A DNA stretch of 64,000 bases from Kutzneria chonburiensis (GTDB taxonomy: Bacteria > Actinomycetota > Actinomycetes > Mycobacteriales > Pseudonocardiaceae). The notes under the pieces are model-generated. The model was not told where the DNA came from and searched no databases. It saw only the letters and a program-made list of their open reading frames with translations. This document shows, in pieces, positions 1-9,645 of this stretch. The DNA is taken from the NCBI RefSeq assembly GCF_028622115.1, contig NZ_CP097263.1, positions 3,782,001 through 3,846,000 of the forward strand, in the 5' to 3' direction. The stretch's first letter is position 1; every line of letters starts with the position of its first letter. A program made the translations under genes and the position numbers.

Positions 1-573
1 GCGTTCCCGCAGCGGGAACTCCTCGACCATGGTGGAGATCTCGCCGACGATCTCGTGGTGCCGGCCCAGTTGCAGTTCGGCGTCGAAGCAGTCCTCGAAC
101 GCCTCGACCCGCCGCTCCGCGATGCGCACCTGGTTGGCCCGCACCACGGCGCTGTCGACGCCGGTCAACGGCTCCCCGCGCCACAGCGCCAGCGCACCAC
201 GGAAAGCCTCCCGCGCGGCGTCGGACCTGGACGCCGCCAACTCGGCGCGGCCCCGGCTGACCAGGTCCTCGAACACGTGCAGATCAAGCTCGGCCGGGGC
301 CAGCTCGATGGTGTAGCCCAGGCCCCGCACCCGAATCCGGTCGCCGAGACCGGCGGTCACGGTCAGCCGGCGCAGCGCGGAGATGCTGGTCTGGATCTGC
401 GCCCGGGCGGTGGCCGGCGGCATGCTGCCCCACAGCGCGTCGAGCAGGCTCTCCAATGGCACCACTCGGTTGGCGTTGAGCAGCAGCATGGCCAGCACCA
501 CCTGCTGGCGGCGGGCGGTCACGCGGGCGGCGTTCACCTGGAGCAGCCCCAGTAGCCGGAAACTTGGTGTCAC
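1..573 (-). CDS. SARP/AfsR-family pathway regulator (partial, 3' end outside window)
   Basis: The first 191 codons of a minus-strand gene are present; the rest lies beyond base 1. The N-terminal stretch reads as an OmpR-like winged helix (VPLESLLDALWG, then ATARAQIQTSISALRRL and VRGLGYTIEL). A bacterial transcriptional activation domain follows (ALALWRGEPLTGVDSAVVRANQ...RRVEAFEDCFDAELQLG). This domain order is typical of Streptomyces antibiotic regulatory proteins, which activate clusters by binding direct heptameric repeats. The GTG at 573 overlaps the TGA of the upstream decarboxylase gene (GTGA), implying translational coupling; an in-frame GTG at 582 is an alternative start. It probably activates the adjoining polyketide genes; that role is inference from position. 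Whether it carries a further NB-ARC/TPR part cannot be seen. Confidence 0.85.
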   Translation of the reverse strand, partial: MTPSFRLLGLLQVNAARVTARRQQVVLAMLLLNANRVVPLESLLDALWGSMPPATARAQIQTSISALRRLTVTAGLGDRIRVRGLGYTIELAPAELDLHVFEDLVSRGRAELAASRSDAAREAFRGALALWRGEPLTGVDSAVVRANQVRIAERRVEAFEDCFDAELQLGRHHEIVGEISTMVEEFPLRER

Positions 574-1805
574 TGTCTCCACTTGAACTCCCCCAGAGAG
601 TGTGCCGTGGCGCCGACGAGGAGCTCGCGCGGCGGCGGGTGGCCGAGGAACGCGGTCGGGCTGGCGGTCAGCCCGTACGCCCCGGCCTGGAAGATCGCGA
701 TCAGGTCGCCGACCTCGGCCCGCGCCAGCTCGACCTTGTCCCCCAACAGGTCCAGCGGCGTGCACAGGCAGCCGACGACGGTGACGGTCTCGGTGGCGGC
801 GGCCGAGGTGGCCACCGTGAGCGGGTAGTTGCGGCGGATCTTCTGCCCGAAGTTGCCGGACGCGGCGAGCTGGTGGTGCAGACCACCGTCCACGACCAGG
901 AACGTCGTGCCCCGCGAATGCTTGCGGTCGACCACCCGGGTCACGTAGACGCCGGCTTCGCCGACGAGGTAGCGGCCGAGCTCGATCACCACGCGGGCGT
1001 CCAACTGGCGCAGCGAGGTGTCGACGAGCTTGGCCAGGTTCTCGCCGATCGGCGCGAGGTCGAGGGCGGTGTCCCGGGCCGAGTACGGAATGCCGAAGCC
1101 GCCGCCGAGGTTGACGTAGCGCACCGGTGTCGGCGCCATTGCGGCCAACCGCAGCACCAGCTCGACGGTCGCCCGCTGAGCCTCACAAATACTGTCGGCG
1201 CGCAGGTTCTGCGAGCCGGCGAACACGTGGAAGCCGTAGAAGTCCAGGTCACCGAGCTCCGCCAGCACGGACGGCACCTGCTCGGCGTCGATGCCGAACT
1301 GCTGCGCCCCGCCGCCCAACGTCATGCCGGCGCCGCGCACCGCGAAGTCCGGATTGACGCGCAGCGCCACCCGGGCCTGGATGCCGAGGTCCGAGCTGAC
1401 GTCCTGGACGCGGCGCAGCTCGGTGATCGACTCCAGCTCCACGGTCACGCCCGCGGCAACGGCCTGGACCAGCTCGGCCGTGGTCTTGCCCGGGCCGGCG
1501 AAGCTGATCCGGTCGGCCGGCATCGTGGTGTCCATGGCCAGCTGGAGCTCGCCCGCCGAGGCGACGTCGAACCCGTCCACCAGGCCGCTCATATGGTGCA
1601 GCACGGCCGGCATCGGGTTGGCCTTGACCGCGTAGCTCAGTGAGATCTCCGCCGGCAGCGCCGCGCGCAGCTCGGTGACGCGGGCGGTGAGCCGGTCGCG
1701 GTCGTACGCGAAGAACGGCGTGCCGCCGACGCGCGCCGCGAGCCGGTCCACCGGCACGCCGCCGACGGCCAGCACCCCGTCCACCCGGGGGAACGTGTTC
1801 GACAT
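570..1805 (-). CDS. PLP-dependent decarboxylase, fold type III (DAP/ornithine decarboxylase family)
   Basis: A 411-residue alanine-racemase-fold decarboxylase. The PLP lysine is in SYAVKANP (Lys61). The glycine-rich phosphate loop VNLGGGFGIPY and the active-site cysteine region VVGCLCTPLD are present. It resembles the subgroup that travels with an AMP-forming acyl ligase and a free ACP (annotated in exosortase systems), and BtrK/VinO-type enzymes that decarboxylate ACP-bound amino acids. A matching ligase-ACP pair lies at 23959-25687, so an aminoacyl-ACP substrate is a reasonable inference. It is co-transcribed with the SARP gene (4 bp overlap) and divergent from the PKS genes. The exact substrate is unknown; free meso-DAP is possible but less likely here. 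Confidence 0.8.
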   Translation of the reverse strand: MSNTFPRVDGVLAVGGVPVDRLAARVGGTPFFAYDRDRLTARVTELRAALPAEISLSYAVKANPMPAVLHHMSGLVDGFDVASAGELQLAMDTTMPADRISFAGPGKTTAELVQAVAAGVTVELESITELRRVQDVSSDLGIQARVALRVNPDFAVRGAGMTLGGGAQQFGIDAEQVPSVLAELGDLDFYGFHVFAGSQNLRADSICEAQRATVELVLRLAAMAPTPVRYVNLGGGFGIPYSARDTALDLAPIGENLAKLVDTSLRQLDARVVIELGRYLVGEAGVYVTRVVDRKHSRGTTFLVVDGGLHHQLAASGNFGQKIRRNYPLTVATSAAATETVTVVGCLCTPLDLLGDKVELARAEVGDLIAIFQAGAYGLTASPTAFLGHPPPRELLVGATAHSLGEFKWRQ

Positions 1806-2041
1806 GGCACCCCTCGATCACTTGCCGACTCAACTTCCGCCGAAACTCTGTCAAGTGCGGCCCACTACCCACATGGGTACGCCCTACCCATATTCGCCGG
1901 GCGGGTAGGGGCACGCCCGTGTCCACCGCCGCTGTCCACTAGTTGCCGGCCTTTTCCGGCCGCCGCCCGCGCCTTGCCCGCCGCATTCCGCAGACCGCAC
2001 GATCGGCAGCGAATTTCCCCTCTCGTGACGGCGGTGAGCGA
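1806..2041. promoter_or_regulatory. Divergent promoter region with repeated TACCCA half-sites
   Basis: This 236 bp gap separates the decarboxylase-SARP operon from the PKS operon. TACCCA at 1866-1871 and TGGGTA at 1874-1879 form an inverted repeat with a 2 bp centre. Another TACCCA sits at 1885-1890 (19 bp from the first), and GGGTA follows at 1903-1907. Such clustered half-sites look like binding sites for a pathway regulator such as the SARP or the LuxR-type protein. Neither binding nor promoter hexamers can be assigned with confidence. Confidence 0.45.
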
Positions 2042-5000
2042 ATGACTGGCATGGCTGCGAACGAGCCGATCGCCGTGGTCGGAATCGCGTGCCGGCTGCC
2101 GGGGGCGGCCGACCCGGAGCAGTTCTGGCGGCTGCTCGACGCCGGCCGCGACGCGATCACCGAGCCGCCCGACGGCCGTTGGCCTGGCGCGACGGAGTTC
2201 CGCCGCGGCGGATTCATTGCCGATGTTGACCGTTTCGATGCCGCGTTCTTCGACATTTCGCCGCTCGAGGCGGCGGCCATGGATCCGCAGCAGCGACTCG
2301 CGCTGGAACTGTCATGGGAGGCGTTGGAAAACGCCCGAATCGCGCCGGATTCGCTGCGCGGCTCGGGGACCGCGGTGGTCGTCGGGGCCATCAACGGGGA
2401 CTACGCGCTGCTGCACTCGAAGCTGGGGGCCGGCCCGCATTCACTCACCGGCACCCACCGCAGCCTCATCGCCAACCGCGTGTCGTATCTGCTCGGGCTG
2501 ACCGGTCCGAGCCTGGCCGTGGACAGCGGGCAGTCGTCTTCGCTGGTCGCCGTGCAGGTGGCATGCGAGCAGCTGCGTCGGGGCTCGTGCACGCTGGCGC
2601 TGGCCGGCGGCGTCAACCTGAACCTGCTGGCCGAGACCACCGAGGCCATCGCCGAGTTCGGCGCGCTGTCGCCCGACGGCCGCTGCCACACGTTCGATGC
2701 TCGCGCCAATGGCTACGTCCGTGGCGAAGGTGGCGCGGTCATCGTGCTCAAGCCGCTCGCCTCAGCTGTGGCCGACGGGGATCGCATTCACGCCGTCATC
2801 CTCGGCGGGGCCGTCAACAACGACGGCGGCGGCGAGGGGCTCACTGTTCCCCATGGCGAGGCCCAGCAGGAAGTCATCCGCCTGGCCCACGCCGCCGCCG
2901 GCGTTTCGCCGGCCGAGGTCGGGTACGTCGAGCTGCACGGCACCGGCACCAGGGTCGGCGACCCCATCGAGGCGCGCGCCCTCGGCGCGGTGCTGCGGGC
3001 CGATCGGCGGCTGCTGGTCGGGTCGGTCAAGACCAACATCGGGCACCTTGAGGGCGCGGCCGGCATTGCCGGGCTGCTCAAGGTGATCCTCAGCCTGCGG
3101 CACGGGGTGCTGCCGGCCAGCCTGAACTTCGAGACGCCCAACCCGGACATCCCGTTCGACGAGCTGAACCTCGATGTGGTGCGGGAGAAGCAGAGCTGGC
3201 CGGGTCGGCGGATCGCCGGCGTGAGCTCCTTCGGCGTCGGCGGGACGAACTGCCACCTGGTGGTGGCGGCCGGCCCGATCGAGCCTCGGGACGACTCCGT
3301 CCGCACCGACGCCCCGCTGATCATCACCGCCCGGTCGGCGAAAGCCCTTGCGGCGCAGTCGCAAACGCTTTCGTCCTTTATGGACCGTGATATCGCCTAC
3401 TCGTTGCTGCACACCCGGACCCAGTTCGAACACCGTTCCGTGATGCTCGGCGATGACGTGGTCACGGGCAAGGTCTCGCCCGGTGCGACGGCGTTCGTCT
3501 TCCCCGGCCAGGGCGGTCAGTGGGTCGAGATGGCGCAGGCCCTGCTGGCCGAGGAGCCGGTGTTCGCCGCCAAGCTGGCCGAATGTTCAGCCGCGTTGAA
3601 CGACTTTGTTGACTTCGACGTGCTGGAGCTGCTGCGGGAGGCCGGCGATCTGAGCCGGGTGGACGTGGTGCAGCCGGCACTGTGGGCCGTGATGGTGTCG
3701 CTCGCCGCGGTGTGGCGGGCCAACGGCGTCACCCCGGAGGTGGTGCTCGGGCACTCACAGGGCGAAGTCGCGGCGGCCACGGCGATCGGCGCGTTGTCGC
3801 TGGTCGACGGCGCGCGGGTGATCGCCCTGCGGAGCAAGATCGCCGGCCGTTTGACCGGCGGCGGCATGATGTCCGTGGGCGCACCGGCTTCCGTGGTGCA
3901 GGAGATGCTGCCGCCGGGCGTGACGATCGCGGCGGTGAACGGGCCGCGTTCAGTGGTGCTGGCCGGGCCGGCCGATGAGCTGGCGGGGTTGCAGGAGCGA
4001 CTGGTCGACGTCCGGACGAAGATCGTACCGGCGGCCTATGCCTCCCACTCCCCCGCAGTCGACGTGCTGCGGGGCGAGCTGTTGCCGCTGTTCGAGGCCG
4101 TCCGTCCACAAGCGACGGACGTGACGTTCATCTCCACCGTGACCGGCGAGCCGCTGGACACCCGCGAGCTGGATGCCGACTACTGGTTCGCCAATCTGCG
4201 GCAGCCGGTGCGGTTCATCGACGCCACGCGGCGGGCGCTGGCCGACGGCGTCGGGCGGTTCATCGAGTGCAGCCCGCATCCGTTGCTGCTCAACAGCATC
4301 GACGAGACCGTCGAGGGCGAGGCCGCGGTCGTCGGTACCCTGCGTCGGGACGAAGGTGGCACCGAGCGGATCCGCCGGGCGCTGGCCGAGGCGTACGTCG
4401 TCGGCGCGCCGGTGGCGTGGCAGATCACGGGCCGCAAGGTGGACCTGCCGACCTATCGGTTCCAGCGGGAACGGCACTGGTACGGCGAGATCGCCGCCGC
4501 GCAGACGGTTGCGGCCACTGGTGATCTGCGCGAGACTGTACTCAGCTCCACTGCCCATGTGTTGGGGCACAAGGACGCGTCGGCCATCGACGCCACGCGT
4601 CCGTTCAAGGAACTCGGGTTCGACTCGAACTCGCTGATGCGCCTGCGCGCCCAGCTCTCGGCACAGACCGGGCGAAAGCTGCCGACCTCGCTGCTCTACG
4701 ACTACCCGACCCCTCAGCGGTTGGTCGACGGGCTCAAGGCGGCGGTTGCGGATCAGCGGTCGGAGAATGGACCGGCCACACCGGCGGCACAACCGGTGGC
4801 CGGCCAGCCCATCCCGGCCGACGCGTCGAGTTCGGACCCGATCGCCGTGATCGCGATGGGCTGCCGCTACCCCGGCGGGGCCGACTCGCCGGAGGCTTTC
4901 TGGCGGCTCATCGCGAACGGCGAGGATGCCGTCACGCCGCTGCCGTCGAACCGCGGCTGGGATCTGGACGCGTTGTTCGACGGCGCGTGCGTGACGCGCA

Positions 5001-8000
5001 ACGGAGGCTTTCTGCACGACGCCGACCAATTCGACGCGGCGTTGTTCGGGTTGAGCCCGCGTGAGGCGCTGGCGATGGAGCCGCAGCAGCGGCTGATGCT
5101 GGAGATCTCTTGGGAGGCCTTGGAACGGGCTGGCCTGCACGATCTCCAGGGCTCGTCGACCGGTGTGTTCGTCGGGGCGATGGCGATGGACTACGGCCCT
5201 CGCCTGCACCAGCCGACCGGGGTCGTCGACGGTCACCTGATGACCGGCACCGCCCTCAGCGTCGCCTCGGGCCGTATCGCCTACACCTTCGGCTTCAACG
5301 GCCCGGCCCTGACGATCGACACCGCCTGCTCGTCGTCGCTGGTGGCGATCCAGCTGGCCGTGGAATCGTTGCGGCGCGGGGAATGCACACTGGCCTTGGC
5401 CGGCGGAGCCACGCTCATGGCCAGCCCCGGCAACCTGGTCGAGTTCACCCGTCAGAACGGCCTGTCGGTCGACGGCCGGGCCAAAGCTTTCTCCGACAAC
5501 GCCGACGGCACGTCGTTCTCCGAGGGTGCGGGCGTGCTGCTGTTGGAGCGCCTGTCCGACGCCGAGCGCAACGGGCACGAGGTGCTGGCGGTGATCCGTG
5601 GCATCGCCGTGAACCAGGACGGCGCCAGCAACGGCCTGACCGCACCGAACGGTTTGGCTCAGCGGGAAGTCATTCGCAAGGCTTTGAACGACGCCGGTCT
5701 GTCCACTGCGGACGTTGACGTCGTCGAGGCCCACGGCACCGGCACCGCCCTCGGCGACCCCATCGAAGCGCACGCCGTTCTCGCCACCTACGGCCAGAAC
5801 CGCCCCGCCGATCGCCCGGTGTGGCTCGGCTCGGTCAAGTCCAACATCGGCCACGCCCAGGCGGCGGCCGGTGTCGCGGGCGTGATCAAGATGGTGATGG
5901 CCATGCGGCACGGCATGGTGCCGCGGACCCTGCACGTCGACCAGCCGACGTCCAAAGTGGACTGGGAGTCCGGCAATGGTCGGGTGCTCACCGAGCACCG
6001 GCAGTGGCCGGTTGGTCCTCGGCGCGCGGCTGTGTCCAGCTTCGGTATGTCCGGCACCAACGCCCACGTGATCGTCGAGGGGGTCGCGGCCGAGCCTAAG
6101 GTTTCCGGCAACGACAACACCCCCCTGCTTTGGGTCATCTCCGCGCGTACCGAGGTGTCGCTGCGGACCCAGGCACACCGCCTTGCCGACGTCGCCGAGA
6201 CCGGCGACCTTCACGCAGCGGCAGCAATTCTGGCCCGCAAGCCGGCCTTCCAACATCGTGCGGTGATCGTCGCGGACTCCCGTGAGGAGCTGCGGGAAGC
6301 GCTGCAAGCGCTTGCGACCGGCGAACCGCACCCGGCACTAGTTACCGGCGAAGCGACCCGTGACACCGACCCGGTGTTCGTCTTCCCTGGTCAGGGGGCG
6401 CAGTGGGTGGGCATGGCGGTGGATCTGCTGCGCGAGAACGAAACCTTTGCGCACGAGCTTCGTCGATGCGATGAAGCGCTGCGGCCCCACACGGGCTGGT
6501 CGGTGATCGACGTGCTGACGCACGGCGAGCCGACGCTGGATGGCACGGACGTGGTGCAGCCGGTGCTGTGGGCGCTGATGGTGTCGCTGGCCAAGCTGTG
6601 GCAGTCGATCGGCGTCGAGCCGGCGGCGGTGATCGGCCACTCACAAGGCGAGATCGCCGCGGCGGCGGTGGCCGGGGCGCTGACACTGAACGACGCGGCG
6701 AAGATCAGCGCGCTGCGCGGGCAGATCGTCGGCGCGCTGGACGGCACGGGCGGCGTGCTGGCGGTTGGGTTGCCGGCGAACGAGGTCCGTCAGCGGATCA
6801 AGCCGTGGAGTGACCGGCTCTGGCTGGCGGTGGACAACGGCCCGACGGCCACGGTGATCGCCGGCGACCTCGAGGCGCTCGACGAATTCGAGGCGGCGCA
6901 AGGCGATGACGTGCAGCTTCGACGCGCGCCGGTGGCCTACGCCGCCCACACCCCGCACGTCGCGGCGGTCCGTGACGAACTGCTGCGGCAGCTGGGCACG
7001 ATCGAGCCGGTCGAGGCGACGACCAAGATCTGCTCGACCTGCCACGGCGACTTCATCGATGGCACGGCGATGACCACCGACTACTGGTACCGCAACCTGG
7101 CCGACCCGGTCAGCTTCGACCCGGCGGTCCGGAAGTTCCGCGACCGGCCGCTGTTCATCGAGGTCAGCCCGCATCCGATCCTGGCAGGCGCGGTCCGGGA
7201 GATCCTGGCCGACGAGGGTGTCGACGGCACGGCCGTGGGGACGTTGCGCCGCAACGAAGGCGGCCAGCACCAGTTCCTGATCGCCGCCGCGACGGCGTAC
7301 ACACAGGGCGCGGCCGTGGATTGGCCGAAGATCGTCGGCCCGGTGACACAGCGCATCGAGCTGCCGACGTACGCCTTCGACCGGCAACGATTCTGGCTGC
7401 ACACCAACGAAACCGGCATGCACCCGCTGCTGGCCGACGCGGTCCCGGTGGCCGACACCGGCGGCCGGCTGCTGACCGGCAAGATCTCCCGGCACAGCGC
7501 CCCCTGGGTGGTCGACCACGCCGTCAACGGCACGGTTCTGTTGCCCGGCACGGCCTTCGTCGACCTCGCGCTGACGGCCGCCGATGGCGACCAGCTCGAA
7601 GACCTGACCCTGCACGCCCCACTCGTCCTGCCGGTCACCGGCTCGGTGCAGCTCCAGGTCACGGTCGGCGGCGAGGAGAACGGCCGGCGCTCGCTGGCCA
7701 TCCACTCCCGCACCGACGGCGACTGGATCAGGCAGGCCGACGGCTTCCTCAGTGACGGCCCCCGCGTCACCAACAGGCTCACCACCTGGCCGATCGGCAC
7801 GGAGATCGATCTCACCGATGCCTACGACCGGCTCAAGGCCGGCGGTTACGAGTACGGGCCGGCGTTCCAGCTGCTGCGGAGCGCTTACCGTGACGGCGAG
7901 GACTATCTCGTCGAGGTGGCGATCCCCGATGCCGGCGACTTCACCGTCCACCCGGCGCTGCTGGACGCCGCCCTGCACATCCTCGTGCTCGACGCCGACG

Positions 8001-9634
8001 AACTGAAGCTGCCGTTCTCCTGGTCCCGCGTGTGGTTCAACGGCCGTGGTGTCAATCGGATCCGAGTGCGGCTGAGCAACGGATCCTTGGCCATCTATGA
8101 CGAAAACGGCACGCAGATCGGCGGCGTCGAGTCGCTCACCCTGGCGCCGGCACCGCAAGGCGTTGCCTCGGCTGAGTTGTACCGCGTCGATTGGGTAGAG
8201 GCTGAGCCGACCGGCCAGGCGTCGCTGACCGTGGCCCGGCCGGGCGACCTCACGAGAGTGCTGGCCCAGGTGCAGGAGTGGGTGGAGAAGGACACCGACG
8301 AGCGGCTGGTGTTCCGCGCCGATCCGTCCACTCTGGACGGTGCGCGGACGTGGGGGCTGGTCCGTTCGGCCCAGTCCGAACATCCCGGCCGGTTCGTGCT
8401 GGCCGACTGCGCCGAGGACGAGATCCCGACCACCGACGAGCCGCAGTTCGCCGTGCGTGACGGCAGGTTCTTGGTGCCGCGCATCGTCCGGCACACCATC
8501 TCGGGGTCCACCATGGACCTCGGCGGCGGCACCGTGCTGATCACCGGCGGCACCAGCGGCCTCGGCGCATTGATCGCCGAACACCTGCGGTCCAAGGGCA
8601 TCACCGATCTGCTGCCGGTGTCCCGAAGCGGCGACGTGGCCTGCGATGTCGCCGACCGGGCCCAGCTGACCGAGCTGATCAAGGGCCGCCGCATCACGGC
8701 CGTGATCCACGCGGCCGGCGTCCTCGACGACGCGACCGTCACCGAGTTGACGCCGGAGAAGCTGGACACGGTGCTCCGGCCGAAGGCCGAGGCGGCCTGG
8801 CTGCTGCACGAACTCCTGCCGGACCTCAAGGCGTTCGTGCTGTTCTCGTCGGTCGCCGGTGTGCTCGGCAACCCCGGGCAGGGCAACTACGCCGCCGCCA
8901 ACAGCTATCTCGACGCGCTGGCCACCCATCGCCAGAGCCTGGGCCTGCCGGCGACCTCGATCGCCTGGGGCCTGTGGTCGCTGCCGACGGCCATGACCGC
9001 GCACGTCAACAAGGTTGCGTGGGTGGCGCCGCTGAGTGTGCAGCAGGGCCTGGAGATGTTCGACGCAGCGATCAGCGAGCCGAACGCCCAGCTCGTCGCG
9101 GCGCGGTGGCGCCGGGACGGCGACGACGTGCCGCCCGTGCTGCGAAGTCTGTTCAAGCCGCGCCGGGCCGTGACGGTCGAGGCCGCGCCGGCTCAGCGGT
9201 TCGACGCCGACTCGATCTTCCGGCTGGTCCGCGACAAGGTCGCGGTGGCGCTCGGGCACCGGTCCGCCGCCACGGTCGATCCGGACAAACCGTTGCGGGA
9301 GCAGGGACTCGACTCACTGACCTCGGTCGAGCTGCGCAACCAACTCGGTGCGGCAACGGGTCTGCGGTTGCCGGCATCACTGGTGTTCAACCACCCGACG
9401 GTGACCAAGCTGGCCGGCTACCTGGCCGGCGAGCTCGTGCCGGCCGAGCCGTCGCCGGAAGACCTGCTGCGCGAGGCGCTGGACCGCATCGATCCGTCCA
9501 CTCTGGACGATGAGCACCGCGACCGGCTGGCCGCCGTGCTCCAGGAGACGCTGCGCACCCTCGTCCCCGACACAACCGGCCTTGATCTCTCCTCCGACGA
9601 GGAGATCTTCGCCTTCATCGACAACCAGCTGTGA
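2042..9634 (+). CDS. Type I polyketide synthase: KSQ-AT-ACP loading module plus KS-AT-DH-KR-ACP
   Basis: A 2530-residue modular PKS. The first ketosynthase has Gln164 in place of the active cysteine (DSGQSSSL), the KSQ signature of loading modules that decarboxylate the loaded malonyl-type unit to make the starter. AT0 has GHSQGE (Ser572) and YASH (666-669), which predicts methylmalonyl-CoA and a propionyl starter. ACP0 carries Ser862. Module 1 follows: KS with Cys1096, AT1 with GHSQGE (Ser1534) and the variant YAAH (1633-1636), DH with HxxxGxxxxP around His1826, KR with GGTSGLG near 2163 and Tyr2283 plus an LDD motif (B-type), and ACP Ser2425. The C-terminus ends in a docking-like helix (DEEIFAFIDNQL). 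ATG 2042 is chosen because KS homology begins just after it; an open frame extends upstream to 1943. Confidence 0.93.
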   Translation: MTGMAANEPIAVVGIACRLPGAADPEQFWRLLDAGRDAITEPPDGRWPGATEFRRGGFIADVDRFDAAFFDISPLEAAAMDPQQRLALELSWEALENARIAPDSLRGSGTAVVVGAINGDYALLHSKLGAGPHSLTGTHRSLIANRVSYLLGLTGPSLAVDSGQSSSLVAVQVACEQLRRGSCTLALAGGVNLNLLAETTEAIAEFGALSPDGRCHTFDARANGYVRGEGGAVIVLKPLASAVADGDRIHAVILGGAVNNDGGGEGLTVPHGEAQQEVIRLAHAAAGVSPAEVGYVELHGTGTRVGDPIEARALGAVLRADRRLLVGSVKTNIGHLEGAAGIAGLLKVILSLRHGVLPASLNFETPNPDIPFDELNLDVVREKQSWPGRRIAGVSSFGVGGTNCHLVVAAGPIEPRDDSVRTDAPLIITARSAKALAAQSQTLSSFMDRDIAYSLLHTRTQFEHRSVMLGDDVVTGKVSPGATAFVFPGQGGQWVEMAQALLAEEPVFAAKLAECSAALNDFVDFDVLELLREAGDLSRVDVVQPALWAVMVSLAAVWRANGVTPEVVLGHSQGEVAAATAIGALSLVDGARVIALRSKIAGRLTGGGMMSVGAPASVVQEMLPPGVTIAAVNGPRSVVLAGPADELAGLQERLVDVRTKIVPAAYASHSPAVDVLRGELLPLFEAVRPQATDVTFISTVTGEPLDTRELDADYWFANLRQPVRFIDATRRALADGVGRFIECSPHPLLLNSIDETVEGEAAVVGTLRRDEGGTERIRRALAEAYVVGAPVAWQITGRKVDLPTYRFQRERHWYGEIAAAQTVAATGDLRETVLSSTAHVLGHKDASAIDATRPFKELGFDSNSLMRLRAQLSAQTGRKLPTSLLYDYPTPQRLVDGLKAAVADQRSENGPATPAAQPVAGQPIPADASSSDPIAVIAMGCRYPGGADSPEAFWRLIANGEDAVTPLPSNRGWDLDALFDGACVTRNGGFLHDADQFDAALFGLSPREALAMEPQQRLMLEISWEALERAGLHDLQGSSTGVFVGAMAMDYGPRLHQPTGVVDGHLMTGTALSVASGRIAYTFGFNGPALTIDTACSSSLVAIQLAVESLRRGECTLALAGGATLMASPGNLVEFTRQNGLSVDGRAKAFSDNADGTSFSEGAGVLLLERLSDAERNGHEVLAVIRGIAVNQDGASNGLTAPNGLAQREVIRKALNDAGLSTADVDVVEAHGTGTALGDPIEAHAVLATYGQNRPADRPVWLGSVKSNIGHAQAAAGVAGVIKMVMAMRHGMVPRTLHVDQPTSKVDWESGNGRVLTEHRQWPVGPRRAAVSSFGMSGTNAHVIVEGVAAEPKVSGNDNTPLLWVISARTEVSLRTQAHRLADVAETGDLHAAAAILARKPAFQHRAVIVADSREELREALQALATGEPHPALVTGEATRDTDPVFVFPGQGAQWVGMAVDLLRENETFAHELRRCDEALRPHTGWSVIDVLTHGEPTLDGTDVVQPVLWALMVSLAKLWQSIGVEPAAVIGHSQGEIAAAAVAGALTLNDAAKISALRGQIVGALDGTGGVLAVGLPANEVRQRIKPWSDRLWLAVDNGPTATVIAGDLEALDEFEAAQGDDVQLRRAPVAYAAHTPHVAAVRDELLRQLGTIEPVEATTKICSTCHGDFIDGTAMTTDYWYRNLADPVSFDPAVRKFRDRPLFIEVSPHPILAGAVREILADEGVDGTAVGTLRRNEGGQHQFLIAAATAYTQGAAVDWPKIVGPVTQRIELPTYAFDRQRFWLHTNETGMHPLLADAVPVADTGGRLLTGKISRHSAPWVVDHAVNGTVLLPGTAFVDLALTAADGDQLEDLTLHAPLVLPVTGSVQLQVTVGGEENGRRSLAIHSRTDGDWIRQADGFLSDGPRVTNRLTTWPIGTEIDLTDAYDRLKAGGYEYGPAFQLLRSAYRDGEDYLVEVAIPDAGDFTVHPALLDAALHILVLDADELKLPFSWSRVWFNGRGVNRIRVRLSNGSLAIYDENGTQIGGVESLTLAPAPQGVASAELYRVDWVEAEPTGQASLTVARPGDLTRVLAQVQEWVEKDTDERLVFRADPSTLDGARTWGLVRSAQSEHPGRFVLADCAEDEIPTTDEPQFAVRDGRFLVPRIVRHTISGSTMDLGGGTVLITGGTSGLGALIAEHLRSKGITDLLPVSRSGDVACDVADRAQLTELIKGRRITAVIHAAGVLDDATVTELTPEKLDTVLRPKAEAAWLLHELLPDLKAFVLFSSVAGVLGNPGQGNYAAANSYLDALATHRQSLGLPATSIAWGLWSLPTAMTAHVNKVAWVAPLSVQQGLEMFDAAISEPNAQLVAARWRRDGDDVPPVLRSLFKPRRAVTVEAAPAQRFDADSIFRLVRDKVAVALGHRSAATVDPDKPLREQGLDSLTSVELRNQLGAATGLRLPASLVFNHPTVTKLAGYLAGELVPAEPSPEDLLREALDRIDPSTLDDEHRDRLAAVLQETLRTLVPDTTGLDLSSDEEIFAFIDNQL

Positions 9635-9645
9635 AAGGGAAAACC

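Noticed and set aside
55-555. Plus-strand open frame at the window start
   Set aside because: The minus strand encodes a convincing SARP N-terminus; the plus-strand translation is featureless.
3950-9259. Very long minus-strand open frames opposite the first PKS gene (3950-6331 and 6641-9259)
   Set aside because: They are shadows caused by high GC and lack of stops; translations are low-complexity Arg/Gly/His/Asp-rich with no domain, and the plus strand is clearly a PKS.
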